This document shows positions 7,830 to 15,364 of a stretch of DNA of 18,026 nucleotides, piece after piece. Source of the DNA: Candidatus Kuenenia stuttgartensis (GTDB taxonomy: Bacteria > Planctomycetota > Planctomycetia > Isosphaerales > Isosphaeraceae); contig CAMBZY010000008.1 in assembly GCA_945872325.1 (NCBI GenBank), forward strand, positions 1-18,026, read 5' to 3'. The translations under genes were made by a program, and so were the position numbers. The notes beneath the pieces are model-generated. The model saw only the letters and a program-made list of their open reading frames with translations. It did no database searches and was not told the origin of the DNA. Each line of letters begins with the position of its first letter. Position 1 is the stretch's first letter.

Positions 7830-8746
7830 CATCATCCGCCAAAGCCAATCCTGTGACTCAATCCAACCATCGTATCGCTTGGCTTGTTTCCCGTTGGCCA
7901 GTCTATAAAGAACTTACCAAGCCTAGAATTGTGACCATGGTTTTGGTTGCAACCGGAGTTGGTTTTATCGCTGGCTCTCACATGGCCACCCAACCTTTGA
8001 TCTTTTTGGCCACGATGGTTGGTACTGCCAGTTTTGCAGGTTCCGCCAGTGTGATGAATCAAGTCATGGAGCGTCGGCGTGATGCCCGCATGAAACGCAC
8101 CATGAATCGACCTTTGCCATCTGGCCGGATTGATCATATCGAGGCCACTCTCTGGGGCCTATTCTTACTCGCCCTTGGTACCATTCTCCTACTCACTTTC
8201 GTAAACATGGCCTCATTCGGTTGTGCCCTGACCACCTGGGTACTCTATCTTGCGGCCTATACTCCTTTGAAACCAATCAGTACAATCAACACTGTTGTGG
8301 GAGCCATTCCAGGTGCCTTGCCTCCTGTGATTGGCTGGGCAGGTGCGACCGGAAAAATTGGTGTCGAGGCCATTGCCCTATTCCTGATCCTGTTTCTCTG
8401 GCAGTTCCCCCACTTTCTGGCCATTGCCTGGCTTTATCGTGCCGATTACCGCCGAGGTGGTTATCGAATGATTACGCTTCGCGACCGCACTGGTTTGATG
8501 ACCGGGATACAGGCCCTTGGCTATGCCACAGTCTTGATACCTGTCTCAATCTTGCCGTTCCAGATCCGTATGGCGGGTTCCCTCTACATGATAGCTGCCT
8601 TGATCCTGAGTCTTTTCTACTGGATCAGGGCGTTGGAATTTGCCCGAAATCGTAACGATTTCACAGCCCGGCGAATGCTCTTCGCCAGCTTGTGGTATCT
8701 ACCCCTTGTGTACCTCTTTCTGATCCTCAATCCCCTGCCCGCCTGA
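7817..8746 (+). CDS. ctaB: Heme O synthase (protoheme IX farnesyltransferase)
   Basis: Transfers a farnesyl group to heme b to make heme O, the step before heme A synthase. The 309-residue polytopic membrane protein belongs to the UbiA prenyltransferase superfamily. The prenyl-diphosphate binding motif is seen at 81-101: Asn81, Asp89, Met92, then RT at 94-95 and RPLP at 98-101. The second conserved loop is YRADYRRGGYRMITLRDRTG. ATG 7817 has GGAGG at 7808-7812 and lies inside the end of the heme A synthase gene, so the two are translationally coupled. Synthesis of both enzymes from one transcript suits stepwise heme O to heme A conversion. Confidence 0.96.
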   Translation: MSVVTSSAKANPVTQSNHRIAWLVSRWPVYKELTKPRIVTMVLVATGVGFIAGSHMATQPLIFLATMVGTASFAGSASVMNQVMERRRDARMKRTMNRPLPSGRIDHIEATLWGLFLLALGTILLLTFVNMASFGCALTTWVLYLAAYTPLKPISTINTVVGAIPGALPPVIGWAGATGKIGVEAIALFLILFLWQFPHFLAIAWLYRADYRRGGYRMITLRDRTGLMTGIQALGYATVLIPVSILPFQIRMAGSLYMIAALILSLFYWIRALEFARNRNDFTARRMLFASLWYLPLVYLFLILNPLPA

Positions 8747-8785
8747 CGGCCCCGTTCCGGCGGAGTTCCGGTTCGAAGGATGACC

Positions 8786-9523
8786 ATGTCCGACATCGCC
8801 ACTTTCCCAGTCTCAATGCCCGCCAGTTCCGCCAAGCCTGCCACCTACACGGCACCTGTCACGCCCGGCAAGGTTGCGATGTGGCTGTTCCTGGCCACTG
8901 AAGTCATGTTCTTCACGGGTCTGATCGGCTCATACATCGTTCTGCGAGCTGGTAGCCCTCCTACTGCCTATTCGGACAAATATTCTCCGAATACGCCTTT
9001 GACCGCAATTTCCAACCCTGAAGAAGTTCGCTTTCATCACTGGCCAAGGCCTTATGATTCTTCCGTAAATCCGCTTTCGATTGATCTCACAGCTGCCAAC
9101 ACCTTCATCCTGATCTGCTCCTCAGTCACCATGGTTTTGGCTCTCGGCGCTGCCCAACGTGACGATCGTAAAAAGACGACCATGTTCCTCTTCGCCACCA
9201 TGATGATTGGCGGAACATTCCTCAGCGTTCAGGTTTATGAGTATTATCAGCTCATGCTGGGCCACATCTACCCCATCGGAGTGAGTGCCACAGGCCATTT
9301 CAGGCCAAGTGTAAGCATCTTCGCCAGCTGCTTCTTCACCATGACCGGGTTCCACGGAACTCACGTTGCCGTGGGCGTGTTCATGATCTTCTGTACATTC
9401 CTGCAGTCGCTGCGTGGCGTGTACACATCGAAGAACTACGCATCCCTTGAATACATCGGCCTTTACTGGCACTTCGTCGACCTGGTGTGGATCATTCTCT
9501 TCACACTCGTATATCTCATCTGA
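8786..9523 (+). CDS. coxC: Cytochrome c oxidase subunit III
   Basis: Membrane subunit that stabilises the oxidase and supports proton uptake. ATG 8786 is preferred to ATG 8780 because AAGGA (8776-8780) is spaced five bases from 8786 and overlaps the other ATG. The 245-residue product begins its membrane part with KVAMWLFLATEVMFF, which matches helix III of the long mitochondrial form, so it is the short form with five membrane segments. Conserved segments near the end are GFHGTHVAVGV and YWHFVDLVWI. A hydrophilic loop of about 50 residues separates the first two membrane segments. It follows ctaB by 39 bases and precedes subunit IV by 79 bases. Confidence 0.95.
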   Translation: MSDIATFPVSMPASSAKPATYTAPVTPGKVAMWLFLATEVMFFTGLIGSYIVLRAGSPPTAYSDKYSPNTPLTAISNPEEVRFHHWPRPYDSSVNPLSIDLTAANTFILICSSVTMVLALGAAQRDDRKKTTMFLFATMMIGGTFLSVQVYEYYQLMLGHIYPIGVSATGHFRPSVSIFASCFFTMTGFHGTHVAVGVFMIFCTFLQSLRGVYTSKNYASLEYIGLYWHFVDLVWIILFTLVYLI

Positions 9524-9527
9524 TTCT

Positions 9528-9551
9528 GAGCTCTTTCAATACGGAAAGCTC
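9528..9551 (+). other. Hairpin between subunit III and subunit IV genes
   Basis: GAGCT at 9528-9532 and TTTC at 9534-9537 (a bulged C between) pair with GGAAAGCTC at 9543-9551, with a 5-base loop and one G-U pair. It begins five bases after the subunit III stop. No T-run follows, so RNA processing or stability is more likely than termination. Confidence 0.4.
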
Positions 9552-9602
9552 GACCCACGCACATTTCTCATATCATTGAGATTCCTGAATAGAGACCTGA
9601 AC

Positions 9603-10004
9603 ATGTCAGATCATCACAGCACGACAGCCGATCACAGTCATGATCACCCGCATGTGAATTATATGCGGATCTTCTTCATTCTGCTCTTCATGACAGTCGC
9701 AGAATACTTCTATGCCATGATCACTCAGGATCACTTCATCCTTCTGATCCTTGGTTTGATGTCCATGGCGTTCTTCAAGGCAGCCCTTGTTGGCTATTAT
9801 TTCATGCACGTGAAATTTGAGGGCAAATGGGTCTTCGCCATGATCATACCAGCCTGTATTCTGGCTGTACTTGTGGTCGTCGCCCTGATTCCCGATGTCG
9901 CCCGCGATCGCAGTAAAGACGACTTCAGCTCACCTGACGAAGACTCTGCCCTGCTCTCTCCTGCTGATTCAAGTCTTTTTGCAACGAAGGTTCTGAGTTC
10001 GTGA
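9603..10004 (+). CDS. coxD: Cytochrome c oxidase subunit IV, prokaryotic type
   Basis: Small accessory oxidase subunit of the prokaryotic COX4 family. ATG 9603 is chosen because longer in-frame starts run back into coxC and read as unrelated low-quality sequence. The ribosome binding site is weak. The 133-residue product has a His-rich soluble N-terminus (DHSHDHPH near residue 10), then three membrane segments: MRIFFILLFMTVAEYFYAMI, a second with the family's FFKAALVGYYFMHVK pattern, and a third ending at ALIPDV. A short polar, acidic tail follows. The stop TGA overlaps the GTG start of the Sco gene by four bases (GTGA), indicating tight translational coupling. Confidence 0.9.
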   Translation: MSDHHSTTADHSHDHPHVNYMRIFFILLFMTVAEYFYAMITQDHFILLILGLMSMAFFKAALVGYYFMHVKFEGKWVFAMIIPACILAVLVVVALIPDVARDRSKDDFSSPDEDSALLSPADSSLFATKVLSS

Positions 10005-11110
10005 ACAGATTTCTGGCTGGCTACCGTCTTGGCCTCTTTCTGGTCGGATTCATGTTTGCCTCGGCAGCCCTGATTTGTTTCAGCGCAGGTTCAGGCAAAC
10101 CAGGATTGAGCGTCAGCCAGCCACCTGGATCATCGCTTCTTGAGGGCCGTCCGATCGGCCCTTTTTCGTTGACTCGTGAGACCAGAACCACTGTCAGTTC
10201 TGACGATCTGAAGTCAAGCGTCTGGCTCACAGCGTTCACCTTCACCCGTTGCCCCAGCAGTTGCCCGAGAATTTCGACCACACTGAAAGGCCTCCAAGAT
10301 CAACTTGCAGGAAGTACGGTGAAAATCGTCTCGATTTCGGTCGATCCAAAGCACGATACTCCTGAAATCTTAAAGACTTACGGAACTAAGTTTGGTGCCG
10401 ATCCTGCACGATGGTGGTTCCTGACTGGCAGTGATTCAGAAATTTATAGCCTGATCCAGAAGTCGTTCCTGCTCTCTGTGGCACCCACCACACTTGAGCA
10501 GCAAAAGCAAGGAGCTGAGGAGGTTGCGCACAGCGACCGAATTGCATTGGTCGACAAAGATCTAAAACTGGTTCGGTTTTACGACTCAAATTCTCCTGAA
10601 GAGCTCAAACAACTGGTTGCGGAAGCCCGAAAGCGTGACCAAAGTGGCTGGATCAAGACACTCCCAAAACTGAACGCCACGTTAAATGCGACCAGCTTTA
10701 TATTCCTGATGACCGGCTGGTTCTTGATCCGCAACGGCCGAATGCGTGCCCACGCGTTTATGATGCTGACCTGTCTGGCCATTTCAGGAGCATTTCTCTC
10801 AAGTTACCTCACCTACCATTACTTCGTTGGAACAGTTCGATTTCCCGGCACTGGGTTCGTTCGCTCTCTCTACCTCTCCATTCTCCTCTCGCACACGGTA
10901 CTGGCTGTAGCCCTAGTTCCACTGATCGTCCTCTCTATCACTCGAGCCATCCGCAAGGACTTCGTGCGTCACAAAGCGATAGCACAAGTGACTTTCCCCA
11001 TCTGGGTTTACATCAGCATCACCGGAGTGGTGATTTATCTGATGCTTTATCAGATGAACCATCAGGCGATAACGGTACCTACCGTAACAGGATTTATTTC
11101 CGTTCGCTAA
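10001..11110 (+). CDS. Sco1/SenC copper chaperone fused to DUF420 membrane domain
   Basis: Likely oxidase assembly factor that delivers copper to CuA of subunit II. GTG 10001 overlaps the subunit IV stop by four bases. The 369-residue product has an N-terminal membrane anchor (about 9-28), a periplasmic thioredoxin-fold Sco domain (about 45-215) with the copper ligands CPSSC (Cys84, Cys88) and His177 in EVAHSDR, then a C-terminal DUF420 membrane domain from about 221. The latter shows LNATLNA, His251, TYHYF (His273), FPGTG, His298, His324 and TFPIWVY, with four or more membrane segments. DUF420 proteins (YozB/CtaM type) are linked to aa3 oxidase maturation in Firmicutes. The fusion puts two maturation functions in one chain. 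It is the last gene of the operon. Confidence 0.93.
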   Translation: MNRFLAGYRLGLFLVGFMFASAALICFSAGSGKPGLSVSQPPGSSLLEGRPIGPFSLTRETRTTVSSDDLKSSVWLTAFTFTRCPSSCPRISTTLKGLQDQLAGSTVKIVSISVDPKHDTPEILKTYGTKFGADPARWWFLTGSDSEIYSLIQKSFLLSVAPTTLEQQKQGAEEVAHSDRIALVDKDLKLVRFYDSNSPEELKQLVAEARKRDQSGWIKTLPKLNATLNATSFIFLMTGWFLIRNGRMRAHAFMMLTCLAISGAFLSSYLTYHYFVGTVRFPGTGFVRSLYLSILLSHTVLAVALVPLIVLSITRAIRKDFVRHKAIAQVTFPIWVYISITGVVIYLMLYQMNHQAITVPTVTGFISVR

Positions 11111-11377
11111 AATACAAGTTGTGAGTGCTCCTTTTTTGAATCCACCAACACCAGTTCGATCACCCATCGGCCCGAAAAACATCCATTTTAAAAAACTAGT
11201 TTCCCCCCATCAAAACTAATCCGCAGCGCAAGCAAGGGCCGCCTCTACGTATGATACCCAAGCAAGTGACTGTTTCGTAATTTGTTTGCAACCTGTTATA
11301 TTGGCTTCACTTAGGTTTTCTTAGTCTGGCCCAGACCGGAGGCTGTCTTATACGCCTTCCCGTTAATCAAAACCATT
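11111..11377. other. Convergent intergenic region with no gene seen
   Basis: This gap lies between the stops of the plus-strand Sco gene and the minus-strand SH3 gene. It holds a T6 run at 11132-11137, preceded by only a weak hairpin, and an odd-centred 13-base inverted repeat (GTCTGGCCCAGAC, 11324-11336). No convincing coding sequence or strong terminator was recognised. Confidence 0.5.
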
Positions 11378-12913
11378 TCAATCCTCTTCAGGCTCAAGTA
11401 ATTCCACGTCCTGAACGGTGACAAGTCTGGCTCTTAAATTCTCGTTGTAACGCACCCTTCCACGAACCCCGACCTTTTTCCCAAGCCAATTTTCGACCGG
11501 TGCCGCCGGAGGCAATTTCAGATAAGCAATAGTCGTTCCGCTATCGCCAATCAGATTGTAAAGCATGTGTCCATCGACATCCCTTCGTGATGGTAGCATC
11601 AGTCCTGAGATGTCAAATCTTGGTTTATTTGAAGCTTGTTTTAAATCGTCGGACTTCATCTTGTTAGGGTCGTGCGACCGACTCCGTCTCATCGACTCCC
11701 AGAATTGGCGAGACGATCGCCCTATTTCGTCCTGACGTTGAGCCTGGTCACGCAGAGTGTTAAGCCGGGCTGTTTGGATTGCCGTCATCTGCCGTTTCTG
11801 CAGGCTTTCACAGCCTGTCAATATCGAGCGGAAATCCCATGAAACCAATGAGCCCGCCACGATCACCCGGAATCGTGATTCCAGCACCTCAAGGGCTTGA
11901 TCCGTATCCTCCGGCAATTCCAGAGGACTCACTTTACGCCCTTTGGGCAATTCTTCATCCGCCAATTTTTCCGGCGGTCCCGATCGAAAATCAGGCATCT
12001 CCTCTGGGGCCGTTTTTAAAATGAAATCTGGCGCTGAATCCAACCCTGCAATTGGCCTTGGAGCTTTTTCCAGCTCAGATTCTGATTTTGGGGCATCGAG
12101 TATTTCAAGCGAATCTATGCTCGGGCTTTTAGTGTTTTTCGGGTTCTGTTTTGGATCTGAATCCGCCGTTGGCTTGGATTGTGCAATCGCTTCGTCCTGA
12201 TTTTCAGCTGGAGACAGGCTTCTTTCAGGTTTTAATTCATCAGGTTGGCCAGGTTGCTTTTTTAGAGCTTTCGGAGCCGAACTCGCCAGCGATCCAGGCC
12301 CTTCGGAATCGACGAATCCATCTTCAGCTTCCGGCTTTCGCCGTTCCACCATCTTGATTTGATCTCTGCGGATAAATCGGGGCTCATCGGTTGGCGGCTC
12401 AATGGCTCTCCAGGTGATTAGCCCTTCTCGTTGAGGCAGCACCAATGGCTCGTTTGCCAGTAGCCAAATCGTCGTTCCTTTTTGAATTTCCATTCCGGGT
12501 GGGCCTGGCAATCGTGCCCCCATTCTGCCTGGCCTGATCAGTGCCTTCGCAGATTTGACTCGCCCCTCGCCTGTTCGAAGCTCACTGATGTCTGATTGCA
12601 GGATCCAGCTGACAGACCCTTCAGTGGGCCGAATCAAAACCCATTCTGAGTCTTCTGAGACGTTTTTAATCCAGATCAAATCGCCCCGCTGAACCGTTCC
12701 TGTAATAAACGAAACCCCGTTTGGAGTCTGATGAATCAATGCAGAATCAGCCATGACTTCTGCCATCTTCCAGCCCCTCGTAGTCGGTGAAGGACTTTCG
12801 GCAGCCATCGAAGCGGATTGGAAATTGATGCAGGAAATCAACAAAAGAATTGCCGCTATGCCCCAAAGCGGGCTTGGTGGATTCGTCAGACGTGGCAATG
12901 TTAACGGCGACAT
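11378..12913 (-). CDS. Exported SH3-domain protein with low-complexity linker
   Basis: Hypothetical exported protein of 511 residues; function unknown. ATG at 12913 was chosen because it gives a clear signal sequence (hydrophobic WGIAAILLLISCINF at 17-31, likely cleaved near SMAA), and longer starts run into the DUF362 gene. An SH3b-like domain covers about 48-110 (ALIHQTPNGV, then GDLIWIKN and WVLIRP), and a second similar module about 115-190 (ALIRPGRMGARLP, GTTIWLLAN). A Pro/Glu/Lys-rich linker runs from about 192 to 330, then a helical segment. The C-terminus (about 430-511) has a small beta domain with LGKKVGVRGRVRY, reminiscent of an OB-like fold seen in other planctomycete SH3 proteins. 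It starts 22 bases after the DUF362 stop, so the two are probably co-transcribed. A role in the cell envelope is only a guess. Confidence 0.75.
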   Translation of the reverse strand: MSPLTLPRLTNPPSPLWGIAAILLLISCINFQSASMAAESPSPTTRGWKMAEVMADSALIHQTPNGVSFITGTVQRGDLIWIKNVSEDSEWVLIRPTEGSVSWILQSDISELRTGEGRVKSAKALIRPGRMGARLPGPPGMEIQKGTTIWLLANEPLVLPQREGLITWRAIEPPTDEPRFIRRDQIKMVERRKPEAEDGFVDSEGPGSLASSAPKALKKQPGQPDELKPERSLSPAENQDEAIAQSKPTADSDPKQNPKNTKSPSIDSLEILDAPKSESELEKAPRPIAGLDSAPDFILKTAPEEMPDFRSGPPEKLADEELPKGRKVSPLELPEDTDQALEVLESRFRVIVAGSLVSWDFRSILTGCESLQKRQMTAIQTARLNTLRDQAQRQDEIGRSSRQFWESMRRSRSHDPNKMKSDDLKQASNKPRFDISGLMLPSRRDVDGHMLYNLIGDSGTTIAYLKLPPAAPVENWLGKKVGVRGRVRYNENLRARLVTVQDVELLEPEED

Positions 12914-12935
12914 GGTTTGGCCACAGAGGACACAA

Positions 12936-14117
12936 TCAATGGGATTTAGCCTGATTTGCAACACCTTTGCCTGAACGGTTGTTCGCGAGGTGCGTATGGT
13001 ATGAAAAGGCTGTATTGGTAGTCGGTTGCGGCTCACCAATGAACGGCAGGGCGTCTCTCCATAACCGATGCAGAGGAGTATGGCTGTGCTTGCGGCATTT
13101 TCGAGCGAGCTTTTGGATCGGGTCGCCCACCAGTTCAATCTTGTCGAGTCGGGCCGACCCCAAACCTGCTTGATCTGCCAGAACCAGATAGCCAATATCG
13201 TTCACTTCGAGACCCATCAAATGAGCCACAACGGTATCCACAGCCACCGGATCCGAACCAGCCACAACCCATCCAAGATTCCGGCTCCTGCCAAATCTCG
13301 GGCCTTCCCCGTCCATGGTGCTGAAACCGTCCACAATGGCCAGCCTGGGCTTGACCGTCTGATTGAGCCTGACAAGGTTTGAGTGCATCGCTGCAACAGA
13401 CTTCACAAACTCGAGTTGTGGAGGGGAAAGATTCTCCCAATCCATCCGGCCAATCATTTTCTGGCCAATCATTCTGGCCTGTTTCGCTCTACCCAAAACC
13501 GTTGTCGCCCATGCGACGGCTGCGGAATCGCCCTTCAGCCACTGCACCACCTTCTGTTTCAACCCAGTATAGCCATTCCCCCCAGCCTGATATCCGTGCA
13601 TTTGAATCCGGTCGTGAGGATGCAGGCACGACATTTGATTCTTTAAACTAGCCGTCATCATCGTGTTGACATGCGTCTTGGCAAGTGCCACCGAGACGTA
13701 AAGCCCAGCTTCGACTATGGTTGAGCTGACTCGTGATGGACGCATGGATCCATTTGTCCCGCGCAGTTCGATCTTATTCCAGCGGGTTTCATCACGGTTG
13801 ATGTCGAACCAGGTGACCGGCCTGCCCCAGAGTAATCGACGGTGTCCAAGATTTTCGAAACCGGCTGTGGCGTCGGTTGCACCTTCCGCCAAGGTGATAT
13901 GTTCAGCACCTCGGGAGTATAAAAAATCGGCGACAGTGGCAACGGTATTAGGGTGTGAACTGGCACGCAAGTCGCTATGGCTGACAAGATTAGGTTTGAT
14001 CACGGCCCCGGTGGCAGGGACGTGTGGCCAGGTGTCGCCCAGCAGATGAAGTGCTTGAGCCACGGCATCGTGACGCCTGTCATCCGCAACAATCGCCACT
14101 CTTGGAAGTTGGTTCAC
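12936..14117 (-). CDS. DUF362 domain-containing protein
   Basis: Member of the DUF362 family, whose biochemical role is not established; some members carry ferredoxin domains, but no Cys-rich cluster motif is seen here. The start is GTG at 14117, with AAGGAG nine bases upstream. The 393-residue product shows the family landmarks in order: VIKPNLV (39-45), GAEHITLAEGAT (70-81), LAKTHVNT (145-152) with KNQ soon after, DGFSTMDGEGP (263-273) and AGSDPVAVD (286-294) followed by MGLEVNDIGYL. The basic, His-rich last 60 residues are poorly conserved in appearance. No signal peptide is evident, so it is likely cytoplasmic. It is the first gene of a minus-strand pair with the SH3 protein. Confidence 0.9.
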   Translation of the reverse strand: MNQLPRVAIVADDRRHDAVAQALHLLGDTWPHVPATGAVIKPNLVSHSDLRASSHPNTVATVADFLYSRGAEHITLAEGATDATAGFENLGHRRLLWGRPVTWFDINRDETRWNKIELRGTNGSMRPSRVSSTIVEAGLYVSVALAKTHVNTMMTASLKNQMSCLHPHDRIQMHGYQAGGNGYTGLKQKVVQWLKGDSAAVAWATTVLGRAKQARMIGQKMIGRMDWENLSPPQLEFVKSVAAMHSNLVRLNQTVKPRLAIVDGFSTMDGEGPRFGRSRNLGWVVAGSDPVAVDTVVAHLMGLEVNDIGYLVLADQAGLGSARLDKIELVGDPIQKLARKCRKHSHTPLHRLWRDALPFIGEPQPTTNTAFSYHTHLANNRSGKGVANQAKSH

Positions 14118-14154
14118 GGCCCGGCACTCCTTGCCTGTATGTCTGCATCAATGT

Positions 14155-14174
14155 ATAAATCCTGCCTGATTTAT
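14155..14174. repeat. Perfect 7-bp inverted repeat upstream of DUF362 gene
   Basis: ATAAATC (14155-14161) and GATTTAT (14168-14174) flank a 6-base centre. The repeat lies about 40-55 bases upstream of the DUF362 start, where a promoter would be expected, so it could be an operator. A TTGACG reads on the minus strand just upstream (around 14179-14184), but no well-spaced -10 was found. Confidence 0.35.
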
Positions 14175-14255
14175 GATTTTCGTCAAGGCCGGTTCTGAAC
14201 GAAAAAGTCTAAAGCCAAATGGTTTTTATCAACGATTTTCAAGCACATACTGATG

Positions 14256-14284
14256 TTGAAACACTTGGTTCACGTTTGTAAACT
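14256..14284 (+). promoter_or_regulatory. Candidate promoter for the small ORF and HATPase gene
   Basis: TTGAAA (14256-14261) and TAAACT (14279-14284) are separated by 17 bases; the matches to sigma70 consensus are five and four of six. It lies in the AT-rich 316-base gap between the divergent DUF362 and HATPase genes, and would give a leader of about 70 bases to the ATG at 14359. Confidence 0.35.
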
Positions 14285-14358
14285 TAGGGTAAGCCATTAT
14301 TTGGACTTGTACAAATGCTTAAGAATTGTAAAATGTTGAATATTGATTGGAGCGAAAA

Positions 14359-14433
14359 ATGAATGATTCCAAGTGGGGCTGGTCATCATTTCTCGAAAGT
14401 TTCAATCCTCATATATTCGAGCGACTCTGCTAA
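14359..14433 (+). CDS. 24-codon small ORF abutting the HATPase gene in the same frame
   Basis: ATG 14359 is preceded by GGAG (14349-14352) at good spacing, better than any site in front of the next gene. It encodes 24 residues, beginning MNDSKWGWSS and ending FERLC, then TAA at 14431-14433. The ATG of the HATPase gene follows immediately at 14434, in the same frame. It is either a leader peptide that couples translation, or the true N-terminus of the HATPase gene cut off by a nonsense change or sequencing error. No known leader-peptide signature, such as a run of one amino-acid codon, is seen. Confidence 0.4.
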   Translation: MNDSKWGWSSFLESFNPHIFERLC

Positions 14434-15363
14434 ATGTGGTCTCCTGAAAAATCAGAACCCGAATCACTTTGCCTGGACTCAGGCGAAATCGGCATTTGCC
14501 CACAATGGCTCTGGTTCAGCGAATCCAAGACCGTTCCTGAACGAATGGTCGCTGCCTTGAGCCCGCGTGTCTGCCAGCATGTTTCCGTTGCGAATCCAAC
14601 GGATTTTCTTCTTGCCAATCGTCAGACTTTTAACCCGGGTGGTCAGATCTTTGTTCTCGATGGATCTGAAGGCAGGCAAGATCTTGTACAGCTTTGGCTA
14701 CGTCACCTAAGACGCGATGCACGCACCTCCGCAACCCCGATTCTGGTCTGGTCACATGCCGGCAAGCTCCCTGACTTCGATTCCCATACCGATTTCTTCT
14801 GGCTCCAGCCTGATGGTGTCATAGGCCGAAGTGGCTGGAGAGGCAGTGATCAATGGATCGACCGGATTGAATCCATCCTGAAACTGCGGCTCAAACGACA
14901 GTTCCATATCGATGTTCATCTTGATATGTCTAGTCGTCCAGAAGCTTTAGAACGCACCTCCGCTTGGATTCTCCACTGCGTTCGGCTCGTGCCTTGGATG
15001 ACCACAAAAACCGGGCGATTGCGTCAGGCTGTTTTTGAACTTGGTCAAAATGCCATCGAATGGGGGAACAACGGCGATACCTCCAAAACCGTTCACATCC
15101 GGCTCAGAGCCGACGATCGAAGCCTGCACCTGACAGTGACCGATCAAGGTGTCGGTTTTGACAGAAACGATTTGCCACACGCAGCACAAGAAGAGGATCC
15201 GATCCGCCACCTTGAAATCCGTGAGCAACTCGGGCTTCGTGACGGCGGGTTTGGGATTCTGGTCACTCGTGGGCTCGTTGATAAACTGGCCTATAATGCC
15301 GCCGGGAACACTGTTCTGGTCACCCTTCGCCATCATGCAAATGATCGCTGTTCAACCTTTTGA
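14434..15363 (+). CDS. RsbW-like HATPase (anti-sigma/serine kinase type) with receiver-like N-terminus
   Basis: Probable regulatory ATP-binding protein of the GHKL superfamily, closest to HATPase_c_2 (RsbW/anti-sigma) domains; its target is unknown. The 309-residue product has a C-terminal ATPase domain (about 165-300): N-box FELGQNAIEWGN (Glu202, Asn206), G1 DQGVGFD (237-243) and G2 region GLRDGGFGILVTRGLVD (267-283). The N-terminal half (about 45-130) has the alternating strand-helix pattern of a degenerate receiver domain, with IFVLDGS placing an Asp76 where a phospho-acceptor would be and TPILVWS after it; the usual conserved Lys is not obvious. ATG 14434 has only a weak ribosome site and directly follows a small in-frame ORF. 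No sigma factor or STAS antagonist is encoded beside it. The gene ends one base from the convergent epimerase. Confidence 0.82.
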   Translation: MWSPEKSEPESLCLDSGEIGICPQWLWFSESKTVPERMVAALSPRVCQHVSVANPTDFLLANRQTFNPGGQIFVLDGSEGRQDLVQLWLRHLRRDARTSATPILVWSHAGKLPDFDSHTDFFWLQPDGVIGRSGWRGSDQWIDRIESILKLRLKRQFHIDVHLDMSSRPEALERTSAWILHCVRLVPWMTTKTGRLRQAVFELGQNAIEWGNNGDTSKTVHIRLRADDRSLHLTVTDQGVGFDRNDLPHAAQEEDPIRHLEIREQLGLRDGGFGILVTRGLVDKLAYNAAGNTVLVTLRHHANDRCSTF

Positions 15364-15364
15364 A

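Noticed and set aside
9414..9602. N-terminal extension of subunit IV into coxC
   Set aside because: The extra 63 residues are out-of-frame coxC sequence; the normal family start is at 9603.
11256..11310. TATATT with a weak upstream hexamer, possible promoter for a small RNA
   Set aside because: The -35 match is poor and there is no gene or terminator-bounded RNA downstream that could be supported.
11324..11336. Inverted repeat GTCTGGCCCAGAC in the convergent gap as terminator
   Set aside because: The centre is a single base, so the RNA can form only about four pairs, and there is no proper T-run after it in either direction.
12914..13195. N-terminal extension of the SH3 protein by 94 residues
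   Set aside because: It overlaps the DUF362 coding sequence and would hide the signal peptide that begins at 12913.
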